This document shows positions 16,986 to 25,447 of a DNA stretch of 64,000 bases, one piece after another; the first letter of the stretch is position 1, and every line of letters begins with the position of its first letter. The DNA is from DASXRA01 sp963737425 (lineage in GTDB: Bacteria > Actinomycetota > Actinomycetes > Mycobacteriales > Jatrophihabitantaceae). A program made the translations under genes and the position numbers. The notes beneath the pieces were generated by a model. The model saw nothing but the letters and a program-made list of their open reading frames with translations, did not search any database and was not told the origin of the DNA. The stretch is taken from the NCBI GenBank assembly GCA_963737425.1, contig CAVTSX010000009.1, positions 1,612,001 to 1,676,000 of the forward strand. The letters run 5' to 3'.

Positions 16986-18062
16986 ATGGGGTGTGCTGAC
17001 GTGGATGTGCTGCTGCCGAAGAACTCACTGACGATGACCGAGGCAGAGGTGCTCGAGTGGTATGTCGGCGAGGGTGAGCAGGCAGTCGCGGGCGAGCCGC
17101 TGTTTCTGATGGAGACGGAGAAGTCGCAGGTCGTCGTCGAGGCAACGGCGTCCGGACGACTGACGGCCATCCACTGCAAGGCTGGCGACACGGCGGCGGC
17201 CGGCGAAGTGATCGCGGTGCTCGACGTCGGAGATGAACCTGGCACGTTGATCGTCACTGCTGCCGGCGCGGAGCGCCAGGTCGCGCCCTCCGCAGCCGAG
17301 TTGGCCGCTCAGCTCGGTATCGATCTGCGATCGGTGCGCGGTAGCGGCTCGGGAGGCCGGGTGATCGAGGAGGACGTTGTCAAAGCGGCCCAGGATGGTT
17401 CGCCGACGGCGCCAGCCGCGGGGGCGACGCACCCGGGTTCCACGCTGCCTGTGAGCAGCCGCCCAGCGACGGCGTCGAAGGCCCGGACGGCCGGCAATCG
17501 CGCCACCGTCTGGGCCGCTGACGTGCCGACATTCAACCTGGCCGTGACGGTAACCGTGCCCGCAACGCCGCGTCCCGAAGGGGCCACGGTGTCCGACCTG
17601 CTGATCGCGGCGGCCGCGGTTGCCGCGCAACAAGTTCCTGTCGCCAACGCGTACGTCGGCGACGACGCTACGGTCCGCCTCTACGACGAGGTGCGGGTGG
17701 GCTTGCTGGTCCGCGATGGTGACGCGCTGGTGCCGCTGGTCTTCCCGGCCGCGGACACTGCGGACCTGAGCGCGTTGCACTCGCGTCGCCAGGAGCTGAT
17801 GGCCGGCATCGGTGGCGGGCAGTTGCCGGCCTCCGCTACGAGCTGGCCAACCCTGGTCGTGTCCAACATCGGCCGCCCCGCCGTGCGTTGGTTCACCGCG
17901 GTGCTCTACCCGGGCACCGCGCTGACCATGGCGGTCGGCGGGGTCAATGCCGCTGGACCGGACCGCGCGGAAGTCGTGGTGACCTGCGACCACCGGGTGA
18001 TGGACGGGCTGGACGCGGCTGACTTCTGCGCCGCCTTCGCCGACACGCTGTATTCGCTGTAG
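16986..18062 (+). CDS. Lipoyl-domain 2-oxoacid dehydrogenase E2-like acyltransferase
   Basis: 358 residues. The lipoyl domain is at about 1-80, with lipoyl-lysine Lys46 in METEKSQV. A peripheral-subunit-binding domain is at about 100-137 and a catalytic domain at about 165-358. The catalytic HxxxDG motif is present as His336-RVM-Asp340-Gly, so acyl transfer to CoA is plausible. The catalytic domain is shorter than in typical PDH E2. The ATG at 16986 lies only 6 bp behind the operator; GTG 17001 is an alternative start. First of four rightward genes, followed after 21 bp by the E1 alpha subunit. No E3 gene is nearby, so a housekeeping lipoamide dehydrogenase must serve. Confidence 0.85.
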   Translation: MGCADVDVLLPKNSLTMTEAEVLEWYVGEGEQAVAGEPLFLMETEKSQVVVEATASGRLTAIHCKAGDTAAAGEVIAVLDVGDEPGTLIVTAAGAERQVAPSAAELAAQLGIDLRSVRGSGSGGRVIEEDVVKAAQDGSPTAPAAGATHPGSTLPVSSRPATASKARTAGNRATVWAADVPTFNLAVTVTVPATPRPEGATVSDLLIAAAAVAAQQVPVANAYVGDDATVRLYDEVRVGLLVRDGDALVPLVFPAADTADLSALHSRRQELMAGIGGGQLPASATSWPTLVVSNIGRPAVRWFTAVLYPGTALTMAVGGVNAAGPDRAEVVVTCDHRVMDGLDAADFCAAFADTLYSL

Positions 18063-18083
18063 GGATTCGCTGAAGGGAGAGAT

Positions 18084-19100
18084 ATGAGTGCATTAACGTC
18101 CGATGCCGCCGTGACGAGCACCGAACTGGACGCGGCGAAGGCTGCGCAGCTGCTGCGGATCATGCTGCTGATCCGGCGGTTCGAGTCGGCCATGGTGGAG
18201 CTTTATCAGCGCAATCTGATCCCGGGCTTCATCCATCCGGCGATCGGCGAGGAGGCGGTGCACGCGGGGGTCCAGGGGCACCTTCGTCCGAGCGATCATG
18301 TTGCGGCGACGCACCGCGGTCACGGCCAGGCGCTGGCCAAGGGGGTCGATCCCCAGCGGATGATGGCCGAAGTGCTGGGCCGCCGGGATGGACTGCTCGG
18401 AGGCGTCGCCGGGTCGCTGCACATCGGGGACTGGTCCGCGAACGTGCTGCCTGCATCGCCGTTGGTGGGCGGCAATATCGCGACCATGACCGGGGTCGCC
18501 CTCGCCCACAGGGACAGCGGCGATGACGGCGTCGCTGTCGCGTATTTCGGCGACGGTGCGGCGAACCGCGGATCGTTCCACGAGGCCGTCAACCTCGGCT
18601 CGCTGTGGCGACTGCCCGTCATCTACGCGGTCATCGACAACGGATGGGCGATCTCCGTGGCTAGCGCATCCTCGACTGCGGGCAGACTCGTCGACCGGGC
18701 CAGAGGCTACGGAATCCCTGGCGCCGTCGTCGACGGGAAGAACGTCCAGGCCTGCTTCGATGCAGCAGGCCGAGCGATCACCCGAGCCCGTGCTGGTGAC
18801 GGGCCGACGCTGCTGATCTTCGATTGCCCACGCGGGTACGGTCACGAAGAAGGCGACGCCCAGGACTACCGACCTCGCGAGGACTACGACGCTGCACGAG
18901 CGCGTGACCCGATCCCAATCGCGATAGACACGTTCGTGTCCAACCGGTTGATGACTCCCGCCGATGTAGACGTTCTGTACGCCGAAGCCGATGCCGTGGT
19001 GCGGCAGGCGGTCGAATTCGGACTGGCGAGCCCGGAACCAGCCGCCGACGACGCATTTGACTTTGTCCGGCCCACGCAGATCGGGCGACGTCATGGATGA
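18084..19100 (+). CDS. Thiamine-diphosphate dehydrogenase E1, alpha subunit (AcoA/PdhA-like)
   Basis: 338 residues of the E1-alpha family. The thiamine-diphosphate motif runs from GDG (156-158) through AANRGSFHEAVN to the DN at about 185. The HPAIGEEAVHAG and RGHGQALAKG segments are also typical. With the beta subunit it would decarboxylate a 2-oxoacid, or cleave acetoin, and pass the acyl group to the lipoyl arm of the E2 encoded upstream. It resembles acetoin-dehydrogenase alpha subunits more than PDH in length, but this is not decisive. Overlaps the beta gene by 8 bp, indicating translational coupling. Confidence 0.88.
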   Translation: MSALTSDAAVTSTELDAAKAAQLLRIMLLIRRFESAMVELYQRNLIPGFIHPAIGEEAVHAGVQGHLRPSDHVAATHRGHGQALAKGVDPQRMMAEVLGRRDGLLGGVAGSLHIGDWSANVLPASPLVGGNIATMTGVALAHRDSGDDGVAVAYFGDGAANRGSFHEAVNLGSLWRLPVIYAVIDNGWAISVASASSTAGRLVDRARGYGIPGAVVDGKNVQACFDAAGRAITRARAGDGPTLLIFDCPRGYGHEEGDAQDYRPREDYDAARARDPIPIAIDTFVSNRLMTPADVDVLYAEADAVVRQAVEFGLASPEPAADDAFDFVRPTQIGRRHG

Positions 19101-20094
19101 CCGGTTCACGGTGCGCGACGCCGTCATCGAGGCGCTGGACGAGGAACTCGATCACGACCCGACCGTATTCCTCATGGGGCAGGACGTGGGTGCAATGGGC
19201 GGCAACTTCGCCACGACCCGCGGCCTGTTCGCCAAGCACGGACGGTCCAGAGTGCGCGACACTCCCATCTCGGAGGACGCGATGGTCGGCACGGCCCTCG
19301 GCGCCGCCATCGCCGGGCGGCGTCCGATCGTCGAGGTCATGTTCTCCGCGTTCCTCGGCTGCTGCATGGACGAGATCGCCAACCACATGAGCCAGATCTA
19401 CTACGTCTCACGAGGCCGCGCGGTACCGCGCATGACGCTGCGGACCGTGAACGTGTTCGGCCGCTCGTCAGGTTGCCACCACTCCGGACGTCCAGAGTCC
19501 TGGCTGATGCACCTTCCTGGCCTGGTGGTGCTGTGCCCGAGCAACCCTGCCGACACCAAGGGCATGCTGAAGTACGCGATCCGCTCCGATGATCCAGTGG
19601 TCTTCATCGAGAACGCGCTGCTGTACGGCGAAGCAGGACCGCGGCCAGCACCGGGAGAGCTCATCCCCTTCGGCAGCGCAGCCGTGGTCCGGGAAGGAAC
19701 CGACATCACGATCCTCACCTATTCCGCAGCGGTCCGCCGAGCAGTCGCCGCGGCGCAGGCCCTCGCAACTCGCGGAATCAGCGTCGAGGTAGTCGACCTT
19801 CGCAGCCTGGCGCCACTGGACGTCGACACAATCCTGCAGTCCGTGGCCAAGACCGGCCGGCTCATCACCCTCAGCGAGGATGTCCGCACCGCCGGCGTCG
19901 GCGCCGAGCTGTGCGCGCTGGTCACCGAGAACCTGTTCGACCAACTACATGCCAACCCCGTGCGCATCGCCGCAGCAGACACCCCCGTGCCGTTCGCGCC
20001 GGTGCTCGAAGAGGCGATCGCGCCGAGCGTGGCGCGGGTCGTCGCGGCAGGAATTGCGATGATGGAATCCGCTGCCTCGCCGGCGTCTGCATGA
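19093..20094 (+). CDS. Thiamine-diphosphate dehydrogenase E1, beta subunit (AcoB/PdhB-like)
   Basis: 333 residues. The N-terminal part has the transketolase-pyrimidine fold with the conserved TPISEDAMVGTALGAAIAG segment, whose Glu activates the thiamine ring. The C-terminal transketolase-like domain includes VVDLRSLAPLDVDTI. One oddity is FSAFLGCCMDEIANHM, where most relatives have an FxDF sequence followed by Q/E-rich residues. The ATG at 19093 overlaps the alpha stop; the longer frame upstream lies inside the alpha gene. It forms the heterotetrameric E1 with the product of 18084. Confidence 0.88.
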   Translation: MDDRFTVRDAVIEALDEELDHDPTVFLMGQDVGAMGGNFATTRGLFAKHGRSRVRDTPISEDAMVGTALGAAIAGRRPIVEVMFSAFLGCCMDEIANHMSQIYYVSRGRAVPRMTLRTVNVFGRSSGCHHSGRPESWLMHLPGLVVLCPSNPADTKGMLKYAIRSDDPVVFIENALLYGEAGPRPAPGELIPFGSAAVVREGTDITILTYSAAVRRAVAAAQALATRGISVEVVDLRSLAPLDVDTILQSVAKTGRLITLSEDVRTAGVGAELCALVTENLFDQLHANPVRIAAADTPVPFAPVLEEAIAPSVARVVAAGIAMMESAASPASA

Positions 20095-20095
20095 C

Positions 20096-21262
20096 ATGCG
20101 TCCGGCACCGGAGCGCTGCCCGGATTTCTTGATCATCGGCGCGGGTATCGCCGGCACAGCGTTGGCAGCCGAGCTAGCCGCAGGCGGAACATCGGTCGTG
20201 ATCGCCGAGGCCACTCACGTGTGCGGCGGGTCGAGCGGGCTAAGCGCAGGCGGCGTCCGCCAGCAGTTCAGTCAGGCCATCAACATCAGGCTTGCCGGCC
20301 GCACCGTAGAGCGGCTCACTGAGTTGCGTGAGCGCGGAATCGACATGTCCTACCGCCAGGTCGGCTACTTGTTCATGGCCACCCGGCCGGAAGCCGGTCC
20401 TGCCTTGCGGGGCGCGATCCAACTGCAGAACGAGCTCGGCGTCTCGTCGCGCTGGCTGACACCCGAGCAGGTCGTCGACGCGGTCCCGGTGAGCCGTATC
20501 GAAGGCCTGGTTGGTGCGGCGTTCTGCCCGACCGACGGTCACCTCGACGCCCACGCGCTGGTCAGCGCGTTGGCCGCGGACGCACGCCGGAGCGGCGCAC
20601 AGATCCGGCCGCGGGCGGCTGTCGTCGGTGTCGAGGCCCGCGGGAATCGCATCGGCCGGGTGCAACTGAGCACGGGCGAGGCCGTCACGCCAGGCACACT
20701 GATCAATTGCGCCGGCGCGTGGGCAGGTCGCATCGCCGCCCTTTACGGGGCATCGCTGCCCATCCTGCCGTGGCGATCGCAGTGCTACCAGATCGCCGGG
20801 GTCACCGAGGTTCCGGACGACTTCCCCATGGTCATCGACTTCCACAACGGCAAGACCTACTTCCATCCCAGCGCGAACGCTCTACTCGCCGGTACCGACG
20901 CCGACGACACGTGCCCGCCAAGCTGGAACGTCGCGTTCGACAGCAGCAAGTCCGAGATGCTCGTGCGCCGGCTCAGCGCACGATTCAACTGCTTCGACAA
21001 CGCGACGCTCATGCACGGCTGGGCAGGGCTGCTCGAGGTCACACCCGACGAGAACCCGATCGCCGACTGGACGCACTTCGACAACCTCTACACGATGGCC
21101 GGGTTCAGCGGCCACGGCCTGGCGATCGCCCCGGCCCTGGCGGAGCAGGCCGCTACCGTTCTGATGGGCGGCACGCCGCGCCACGATCTGAGTGCCTACC
21201 AACTGGACCGCTTCGACAAAGCCCGTTCCATGGAGACCGCCGAGACGATGTCAATGCGGTGA
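20096..21262 (+). CDS. FAD-dependent amine/amino-acid oxidoreductase (DAO family)
   Basis: 388 residues of the DAO superfamily (glycine, sarcosine and D-amino-acid oxidases). The Rossmann FAD motif is GAGIAGTALAAEL at 15-27, with the acidic strand end IAEA. The C-terminal FAD signature GFSGHGLAIAPALAE is intact. GGSSGLSAGGVRQQF resembles sarcosine-oxidase beta-type proteins. It would oxidise a C-N bond of an amine or amino acid to an imine, giving a 2-oxoacid or aldehyde. Starts 1 bp after the E1 beta stop, so it is the last gene of the operon. Its product could be what the E1/E2 pair uses. Confidence 0.87.
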   Translation: MRPAPERCPDFLIIGAGIAGTALAAELAAGGTSVVIAEATHVCGGSSGLSAGGVRQQFSQAINIRLAGRTVERLTELRERGIDMSYRQVGYLFMATRPEAGPALRGAIQLQNELGVSSRWLTPEQVVDAVPVSRIEGLVGAAFCPTDGHLDAHALVSALAADARRSGAQIRPRAAVVGVEARGNRIGRVQLSTGEAVTPGTLINCAGAWAGRIAALYGASLPILPWRSQCYQIAGVTEVPDDFPMVIDFHNGKTYFHPSANALLAGTDADDTCPPSWNVAFDSSKSEMLVRRLSARFNCFDNATLMHGWAGLLEVTPDENPIADWTHFDNLYTMAGFSGHGLAIAPALAEQAATVLMGGTPRHDLSAYQLDRFDKARSMETAETMSMR

Positions 21263-21292
21263 CCGTCACGCCGCCTCGCACCCGGGCGAGAC

Positions 21293-21337
21293 GGTGGAGC
21301 CGCCTGGGATCAAACCCGGAACCACGCATTACGAATG
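21293..21337. repeat. Degenerate copy of the tRNA-Thr 3' end (copy 2)
   Basis: Two exact blocks shared with the intact tRNA-Thr flank a diverged T arm: GGTGGAGCCGCCT at the 3' end and CACGCATTACGAATGC through the anticodon stem-loop. A few small gaps and substitutions separate them. It lies 30 bp after the DAO gene and marks the right edge of the catabolic cluster. Confidence 0.6.
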
Positions 21338-21618
21338 CCCCGGACGCCGGCCCACCACTGCTCACCCAGTCCAGCTGGGCACTTCCGCACCGCCATCTGG
21401 GGCACTCCGTGCTCATCGAGCGCTAGAGATGCCTGTAGTTCAGTCCACGAACCAGTCCACGGCGAAGATCATGACGACCGGCCGCCACGACCAAGTCACC
21501 CTCTATCTTGATCAAGACGCAACCGCCCGTCTCGCTGGCGCTGCGCTACGGCGACGCCGCGGAATCGTCGCGTCAGCGTCCGAGAATCTGGTTTCGGTCG
21601 AGCGGCATGGAGGCGGAG

Positions 21619-21975
21619 ATGACACTTACCGAGGGTGTTTACGCGCTGGCCGCTGCGATCGAGCCGACCGGGAAATGGGCCACCTACGGCGATGTGGCCG
21701 AGGCGCTCGATCACCCCGGAGCCGGACGTGCGGTGGCGAATATCCTGGCCGGCTGGAACACCGACGTGATGGCGCGGATCGTGCGCGCCGACGGCCGCTC
21801 CGGCGGTTGGCGAGCCTCCCAGCAGCAGATGCCCGGGCACGCCGAACGAGCCCGACGCGTAGCCGCCGCGCACGTCGCGGCCGGGCTGTCGGCCGAACCG
21901 AACACACACCCCTGGCCCCAGGATCGCAGGCTGAGCGTGACGCAGCTGCGCACGCTGCTCGCAGCCGCTCGGTGA
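21619..21975 (+). CDS. Alkyltransferase-like (MGMT DNA-binding domain) protein lacking the acceptor cysteine
   Basis: 118 residues matching the C-terminal DNA-binding half of O6-alkylguanine transferases: KWATYGDVAEALDHPGAGRA and IVRADGRSGGWRAS are recognisable. In true transferases PCHR precedes the last segment; here the line reads VMAR, so the alkyl-accepting Cys is missing. Known alkyltransferase-like proteins bind damaged DNA and hand it to nucleotide excision repair. The start ATG 21619 has GGAGG at good distance; ATG 21607 is possible. It stands alone within the degraded second island, 55 bp left of an IS element. Confidence 0.65.
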   Translation: MTLTEGVYALAAAIEPTGKWATYGDVAEALDHPGAGRAVANILAGWNTDVMARIVRADGRSGGWRASQQQMPGHAERARRVAAAHVAAGLSAEPNTHPWPQDRRLSVTQLRTLLAAAR

Positions 21976-22027
21976 AGACTCCACGTTGCATCCATGGACG
22001 CAACGCAAGACGGCGACCCGATAGACC

Positions 22028-23137
22028 TAGTGTCGCGCGTCATTAGTTAGTTGACAGTGTGGGATGATGGCGTATGCCGTCTTCCGCCTTTGAGATCGAT
22101 GCTGTTGATCGGGCGACGCTGGAGTCCTGGACGAGGTCCTCGACGATGTCGGCCGGTCGGGCTGAGCGAGCGCGGATCGTGCTCGCGGTCGCCGATGGCG
22201 CCGGCACGTCCGGTGCTGCGCGACAGCTCGGGGTGTCGCGCCCGACCGTGATCAAGTGGCGTAATCGGTTCGCCGCGGACGGGATCGCCGGTCTGGATGA
22301 TGAGCCGCGCAGCGGCCGGCCCAAGACGATCGATGATGCGGCGATCATCGCGGCGACGCTGGACCCGCCGCCGGACAAGCTCGGGGTGACGCACTGGTCG
22401 AGCCGGCTGCTGGGCAAGCAGTTGGGCATCGGGGACGCGACGGTGGCGCGGGCCTGGCGCAAGTACCGGGTGCAGCCCTGGCGGCGGGAGACGTTCAAGT
22501 TCTCCACCGACCCCGAACTGGAGGCCAAGGTCCGCGACGTGGTCGGGTTGTACTTGAACCCGCCGCGCAACGCGATCGTGCTGTGCGTGGACGAGAAGAG
22601 CCAGATCCAGGCGCTGAACCGGACCGCGCCGATCCTGCCGCTGCGGCCCGGGCTGCCGGAGAAGGCCACCCACGACTACAAGCGCAACGGCACGACCACG
22701 CTGTTCGCCGCGTTGGAGATCGCCACCGGCAAGGTGACCGATCAGTGCTATGAACGCCACGGCAAGGCCGAGTTCCTCGACTTCCTCAAGAAGGTCGCCC
22801 GGGCCTACCCGCGGCGCGAGCTGCACGTGGTCGTGGACAACTACCACACCCACAAGCACGACGACATCAACGCCTGGCTGGCCAAGCACCCGCGGATCAC
22901 GCTGCATTTCACGCCGACCTCCGGGTCCTGGCTGAACCTGGTCGAAGTCTTCTTCGGGATCATCACCCGCCAAGCGATCCGCCGCGGATCCTTCGACAGC
23001 GTCAAACAACTCATCACCGCGATCGGCACCTTCATCGACGGCTGGAACGAGCGCCGCCACCCGTTCATCTGGACCAAGACCGCCGACGAGATCCTGCCCC
23101 ACGCCACCCGTAAACGAGATTCAGACGCGCGACACTA
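22028..23137 (+). mobile_element. Intact IS630-family insertion sequence
   Basis: A transposase gene fills the element. Terminal inverted repeats are perfect over 12 bp: GTGTCGCGCGTC at 22030-22041 and its complement at 23124-23135. Each is flanked by TA (22028-22029 and 23136-23137), the target duplication expected of IS630/Tc1-type elements. The core is 1106 bp. A TTGACA lies at 22051 inside the left end and may be part of the transposase promoter. The perfect ends and open gene suggest a recent insertion into already decayed DNA. Confidence 0.9.
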
Positions 23138-23138
23138 G
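22074..23138 (+). CDS. IS630-family transposase
   Basis: 354 residues. A Psq/homeodomain-like HTH at the N-terminus (GAARQLGVSRPTVIKWRNRF) is followed by a linker HTH and a DDE catalytic domain. The acidic residues are placed in LCVDEKS, VVVDNYHTH and WLNLVE. No break is seen. The stop codon is unusual: the last sense codon is the final CAC of the right inverted repeat, and TAG is formed by the duplicated TA plus the first flanking G. Termination therefore depends on target DNA. Confidence 0.93.
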   Translation: MPSSAFEIDAVDRATLESWTRSSTMSAGRAERARIVLAVADGAGTSGAARQLGVSRPTVIKWRNRFAADGIAGLDDEPRSGRPKTIDDAAIIAATLDPPPDKLGVTHWSSRLLGKQLGIGDATVARAWRKYRVQPWRRETFKFSTDPELEAKVRDVVGLYLNPPRNAIVLCVDEKSQIQALNRTAPILPLRPGLPEKATHDYKRNGTTTLFAALEIATGKVTDQCYERHGKAEFLDFLKKVARAYPRRELHVVVDNYHTHKHDDINAWLAKHPRITLHFTPTSGSWLNLVEVFFGIITRQAIRRGSFDSVKQLITAIGTFIDGWNERRHPFIWTKTADEILPHATRKRDSDARH

Positions 23139-23227
23139 CCCTCAACAACTGCATCCCGGACTGCGCCGACGGCAAACTCGAGCACACGATCTACCAGTGG
23201 ACCGGTACCGCCTACGCGGCGATCTGA
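23139..23227 (+). pseudogene. C-terminal fragment of an unknown protein beside the IS element
   Basis: From the IS edge a frame reads ALNNCIPDCADGKLEHTIYQ, then WTGTAYAAI and a stop. Two closely spaced Cys and the Y-rich end suggest a secreted or cell-surface protein's C-terminus. No matching coding sequence continues on the left side of the IS, so the rest of the gene is not recognised in this window. Function unknown. Confidence 0.4.
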
Positions 23228-24471
23228 CCACCCGGCCTGCTGCCGTTCCGCACGGACAACCCGACACCGGTCGCCCGGAATCTCCGCTCGCTGCGCGCGC
23301 CCCCGATGATCACATGAGCCCCGACAACCAAGAGTGCAATTTTCTGGAGCGGAGGCTTTGACCGCCCACAGTGACTGGCAGCGACGAGGATGCGTTGGCA
23401 AACCGCATCGGCTTGGGCGTGTTGCTGGATATGCGTGGCTGCTAGTGGACTGAATCCCTAGTGGTCGAGCCGTCACGGGAATGCTCTAGGCTCCGAACTC
23501 ATCGGCGGCACGCTAGGGCTCGCGATCGACTTCGCCGCGACGCGGGCAGCAACACCCACCCCGGGGCCTTGCCGGCAACGCGATTGCCTCAGCGGACTGA
23601 AGTGCGGCGACAACGTCCCCGTCATGACGGCGTTAGACAGATGGCCAGTGGCAATAAATTCATCCAGACCCACGCCGACGGGGTGTGGACGAACAACCTG
23701 CTGGCGCTCGACCGGTACTAGCACGCAACGAGGCACGAGAAGGCTCGACCCTTCGGGGTCGGGCTTTTCATTTCTTGTGCCGATAAGCAACTCGGACACC
23801 GATGAACTCGGACGGTGATCGGCGCTGCTCGATGCTGGGCCCATCCTGGCCGTACTGTCTGCCTCCAGTCATGCGATTGGCAGCTCGTCGAGAAATTCAT
23901 GGCGAATTTCTATTCGCCCAGAGACGCTCAGATTCGGCATGGTTACCCGCGTCTTCCTGAGCGATCGCGCTAATGGCTCAGTTCGAAGCCAAACCGCCCT
24001 GACGATCGCGGGGGGATGGCGGCGTAGTTATCCGCGTCGCTCTGGCGTGCCGACAATCTGGAAGTGGGTGGGCAGTTTCACCGGCCCGCCGACCATGATG
24101 CTGAGGCTCAGGCCGTTGCTAGGCCAGTGCGCCTCAGGGCGGTCGCTCGGACCCGGCCATTGCCGTCGGTCGATTGGCAGTTCAATCCTTTCGACGTGCC
24201 CGTAGTCGATGTCCTGCCCGGCCGAACCAGCCGCTGTCCGCTCCACCCCACACGTCGAGCTGACCCGACCGCGGCGGAATCGTGATCTTCACGAACGGCC
24301 TGCGCGCCATGCCTGTCTTGCGTCAAGAAGTTGGCACAGTTCGATCTTGAGCGTGGTTCATCAGGAGGCCCTCAACTGGCGACCATCGTGCGGGTCTGTG
24401 CTGATGCGTCGGCGCGCCACTATCCTGGCTGTTGTCAATCTCATCGGGTGCGCCACGGCACGGCGCTTGCC
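23228..24471. other. Gene-poor decayed stretch
   Basis: About 1.2 kb with no intact gene I can support. It contains a short coding-like end at 23641-23721 (MASGNKFIQTHADGVW, then a stop) directly followed by a classical terminator at 23743. Elsewhere all frames have broken or implausible composition. Confidence 0.5.
23743..23768 (+). terminator. Rho-independent terminator with UUCG tetraloop
   Basis: GCTCGACCC and GGGTCGGGC form a 9-bp stem (one T-G pair) closed by TTCG and followed by TTTT. A stem with C(UUCG)G loop and T-run is textbook, and it is the only such terminator I noticed here. It stands 22 bp after a short frame ending at 23721, so it once ended a gene now lost. Confidence 0.8.
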
Positions 24472-24883
24472 ATGTCAGACCTAGGTCGCCCTGAAGTTAC
24501 CCGTGCAATGGTCGAGGACCTGTGGAACCGCGCGCTCGCCTCGCCGTCCGATCGCCTCCAGGTCCGCGAGCGCGCCGAACGCCTGCTGATGCAGGTCAAT
24601 TCCAAGAACCCAGTGGTCAACTGGGGCCTCACGGAGCTGTATCACTTGACGAGTCGCGCGCCGGCAACGACCGACGACCTTGCCGCCAGCCACGCCCCGT
24701 TGGCTAGCAGAAATCGAGCGATACGAGGCCGACCCTGCCTTGTGGATGCGCACCTACTTTCAGCGGATGGTCGGTGATTTCACCGCAGAACACGGCACGC
24801 AACGTGGCCGAGAATTCGCCGGCAAGCTGTTGCGGGACGGACACCTGAGCCAACTCGACCTCCCGATGGAGCTTCGCGAATGA
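24472..24883 (+). pseudogene. Frameshifted gene of unknown function
   Basis: The first frame starts at ATG 24472 (MSDLGRPEVTRAMVEDLWNR) and stays protein-like to about 24670 (TSRAPATTDDL). From there the next frame continues smoothly as PPATPRWLAEIERYEADPAL and ends at 24883 with LPMELRE. A single-base indel near 24675 would join them into a protein of about 136 residues. It is helix-rich and has no signal peptide or known motif. Either a sequencing indel or a true inactivating mutation. Not recognised. Confidence 0.55.
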
Positions 24884-24906
24884 GCGCCTGTCTCACTCCG
24901 GCGCGG

Positions 24907-25017
24907 CTAGTGCCCGGCGAGGTAGGCGTCGCGTGGGGTGCGGTCGTGGAGGGCTTGGTGGGGTCGGATGGTGTTGTAGATGTGGCGGAACCAGCTGACC
25001 TCGACGGCCAGGGCGAG
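24907..25017 (-). pseudogene. 3' remnant of a DDE transposase
   Basis: Read leftward, the frame ends with SWFRHIYNTIRPHQALHDRT followed by PRDAYLAGH and a stop. The R-P-H-Q-A-L-x-D-x-T-P pattern is typical of the C-terminus of integrase-core (rve) transposases of the IS3/IS481 type. No catalytic DDE part precedes it; the frame upstream of about 25017 is not transposase-like. It is therefore a truncated relic. The exact IS family is uncertain. Confidence 0.65.
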
Positions 25018-25318
25018 GCAGCCCGCGATATCGCCGACTATGCGCGCCTCTGACGCGCTGAGGCTCGCTCGACTCGCCGTAGTTATGCGCCCCGGCGCGG
25101 TCGGGACCTCACGACGACAATGAGTCTGAAGGACCAGGACCACACGCCCGAGTGTGCTGCGTCGCCGACTTGACGACGGCTGGCCGTCAGCTCGTCGATA
25201 CATCGCTCGGATGCCTAGAGGGCCCGGTGGCTGACCTTGACGCGGAGTCACCTTTGCTGAAGCTGCTGGGGTGTTGATCATCACGCGCGCCGGTCGAGCA
25301 AAATGGACTCGCCGGTAG

Positions 25319-25447
25319 TTCAGCGAGGAATCGATCGCGGACTTCTTCAGCTTCCACTACGAACGGGATGCATGGCGCGTGCAACAGATCCTCAACATAG
25401 GGGCGCTGGAGGAGCACTTCGCCCATGCTGATTCGCCGATGACCTAG
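25319..25447 (+). pseudogene. C-terminal fragment of an unknown protein
   Basis: A frame after an in-frame stop reads FSEESIADFFSFHYERDAWR, then VQQILNIGALEEHFAH and a stop at 25447. Its composition looks like genuine protein, but there is no start codon and no longer frame on either side. The region from 25448 to the MMPL gene at 25820 holds nothing else I can identify. Function not recognised. Confidence 0.4.

Noticed and set aside
21293..21380. Second tRNA gene at the copy-2 site
   Set aside because: The anticodon arm is recognisable, but the T arm and the acceptor pairing do not close, so it is a remnant, not a functional tRNA.
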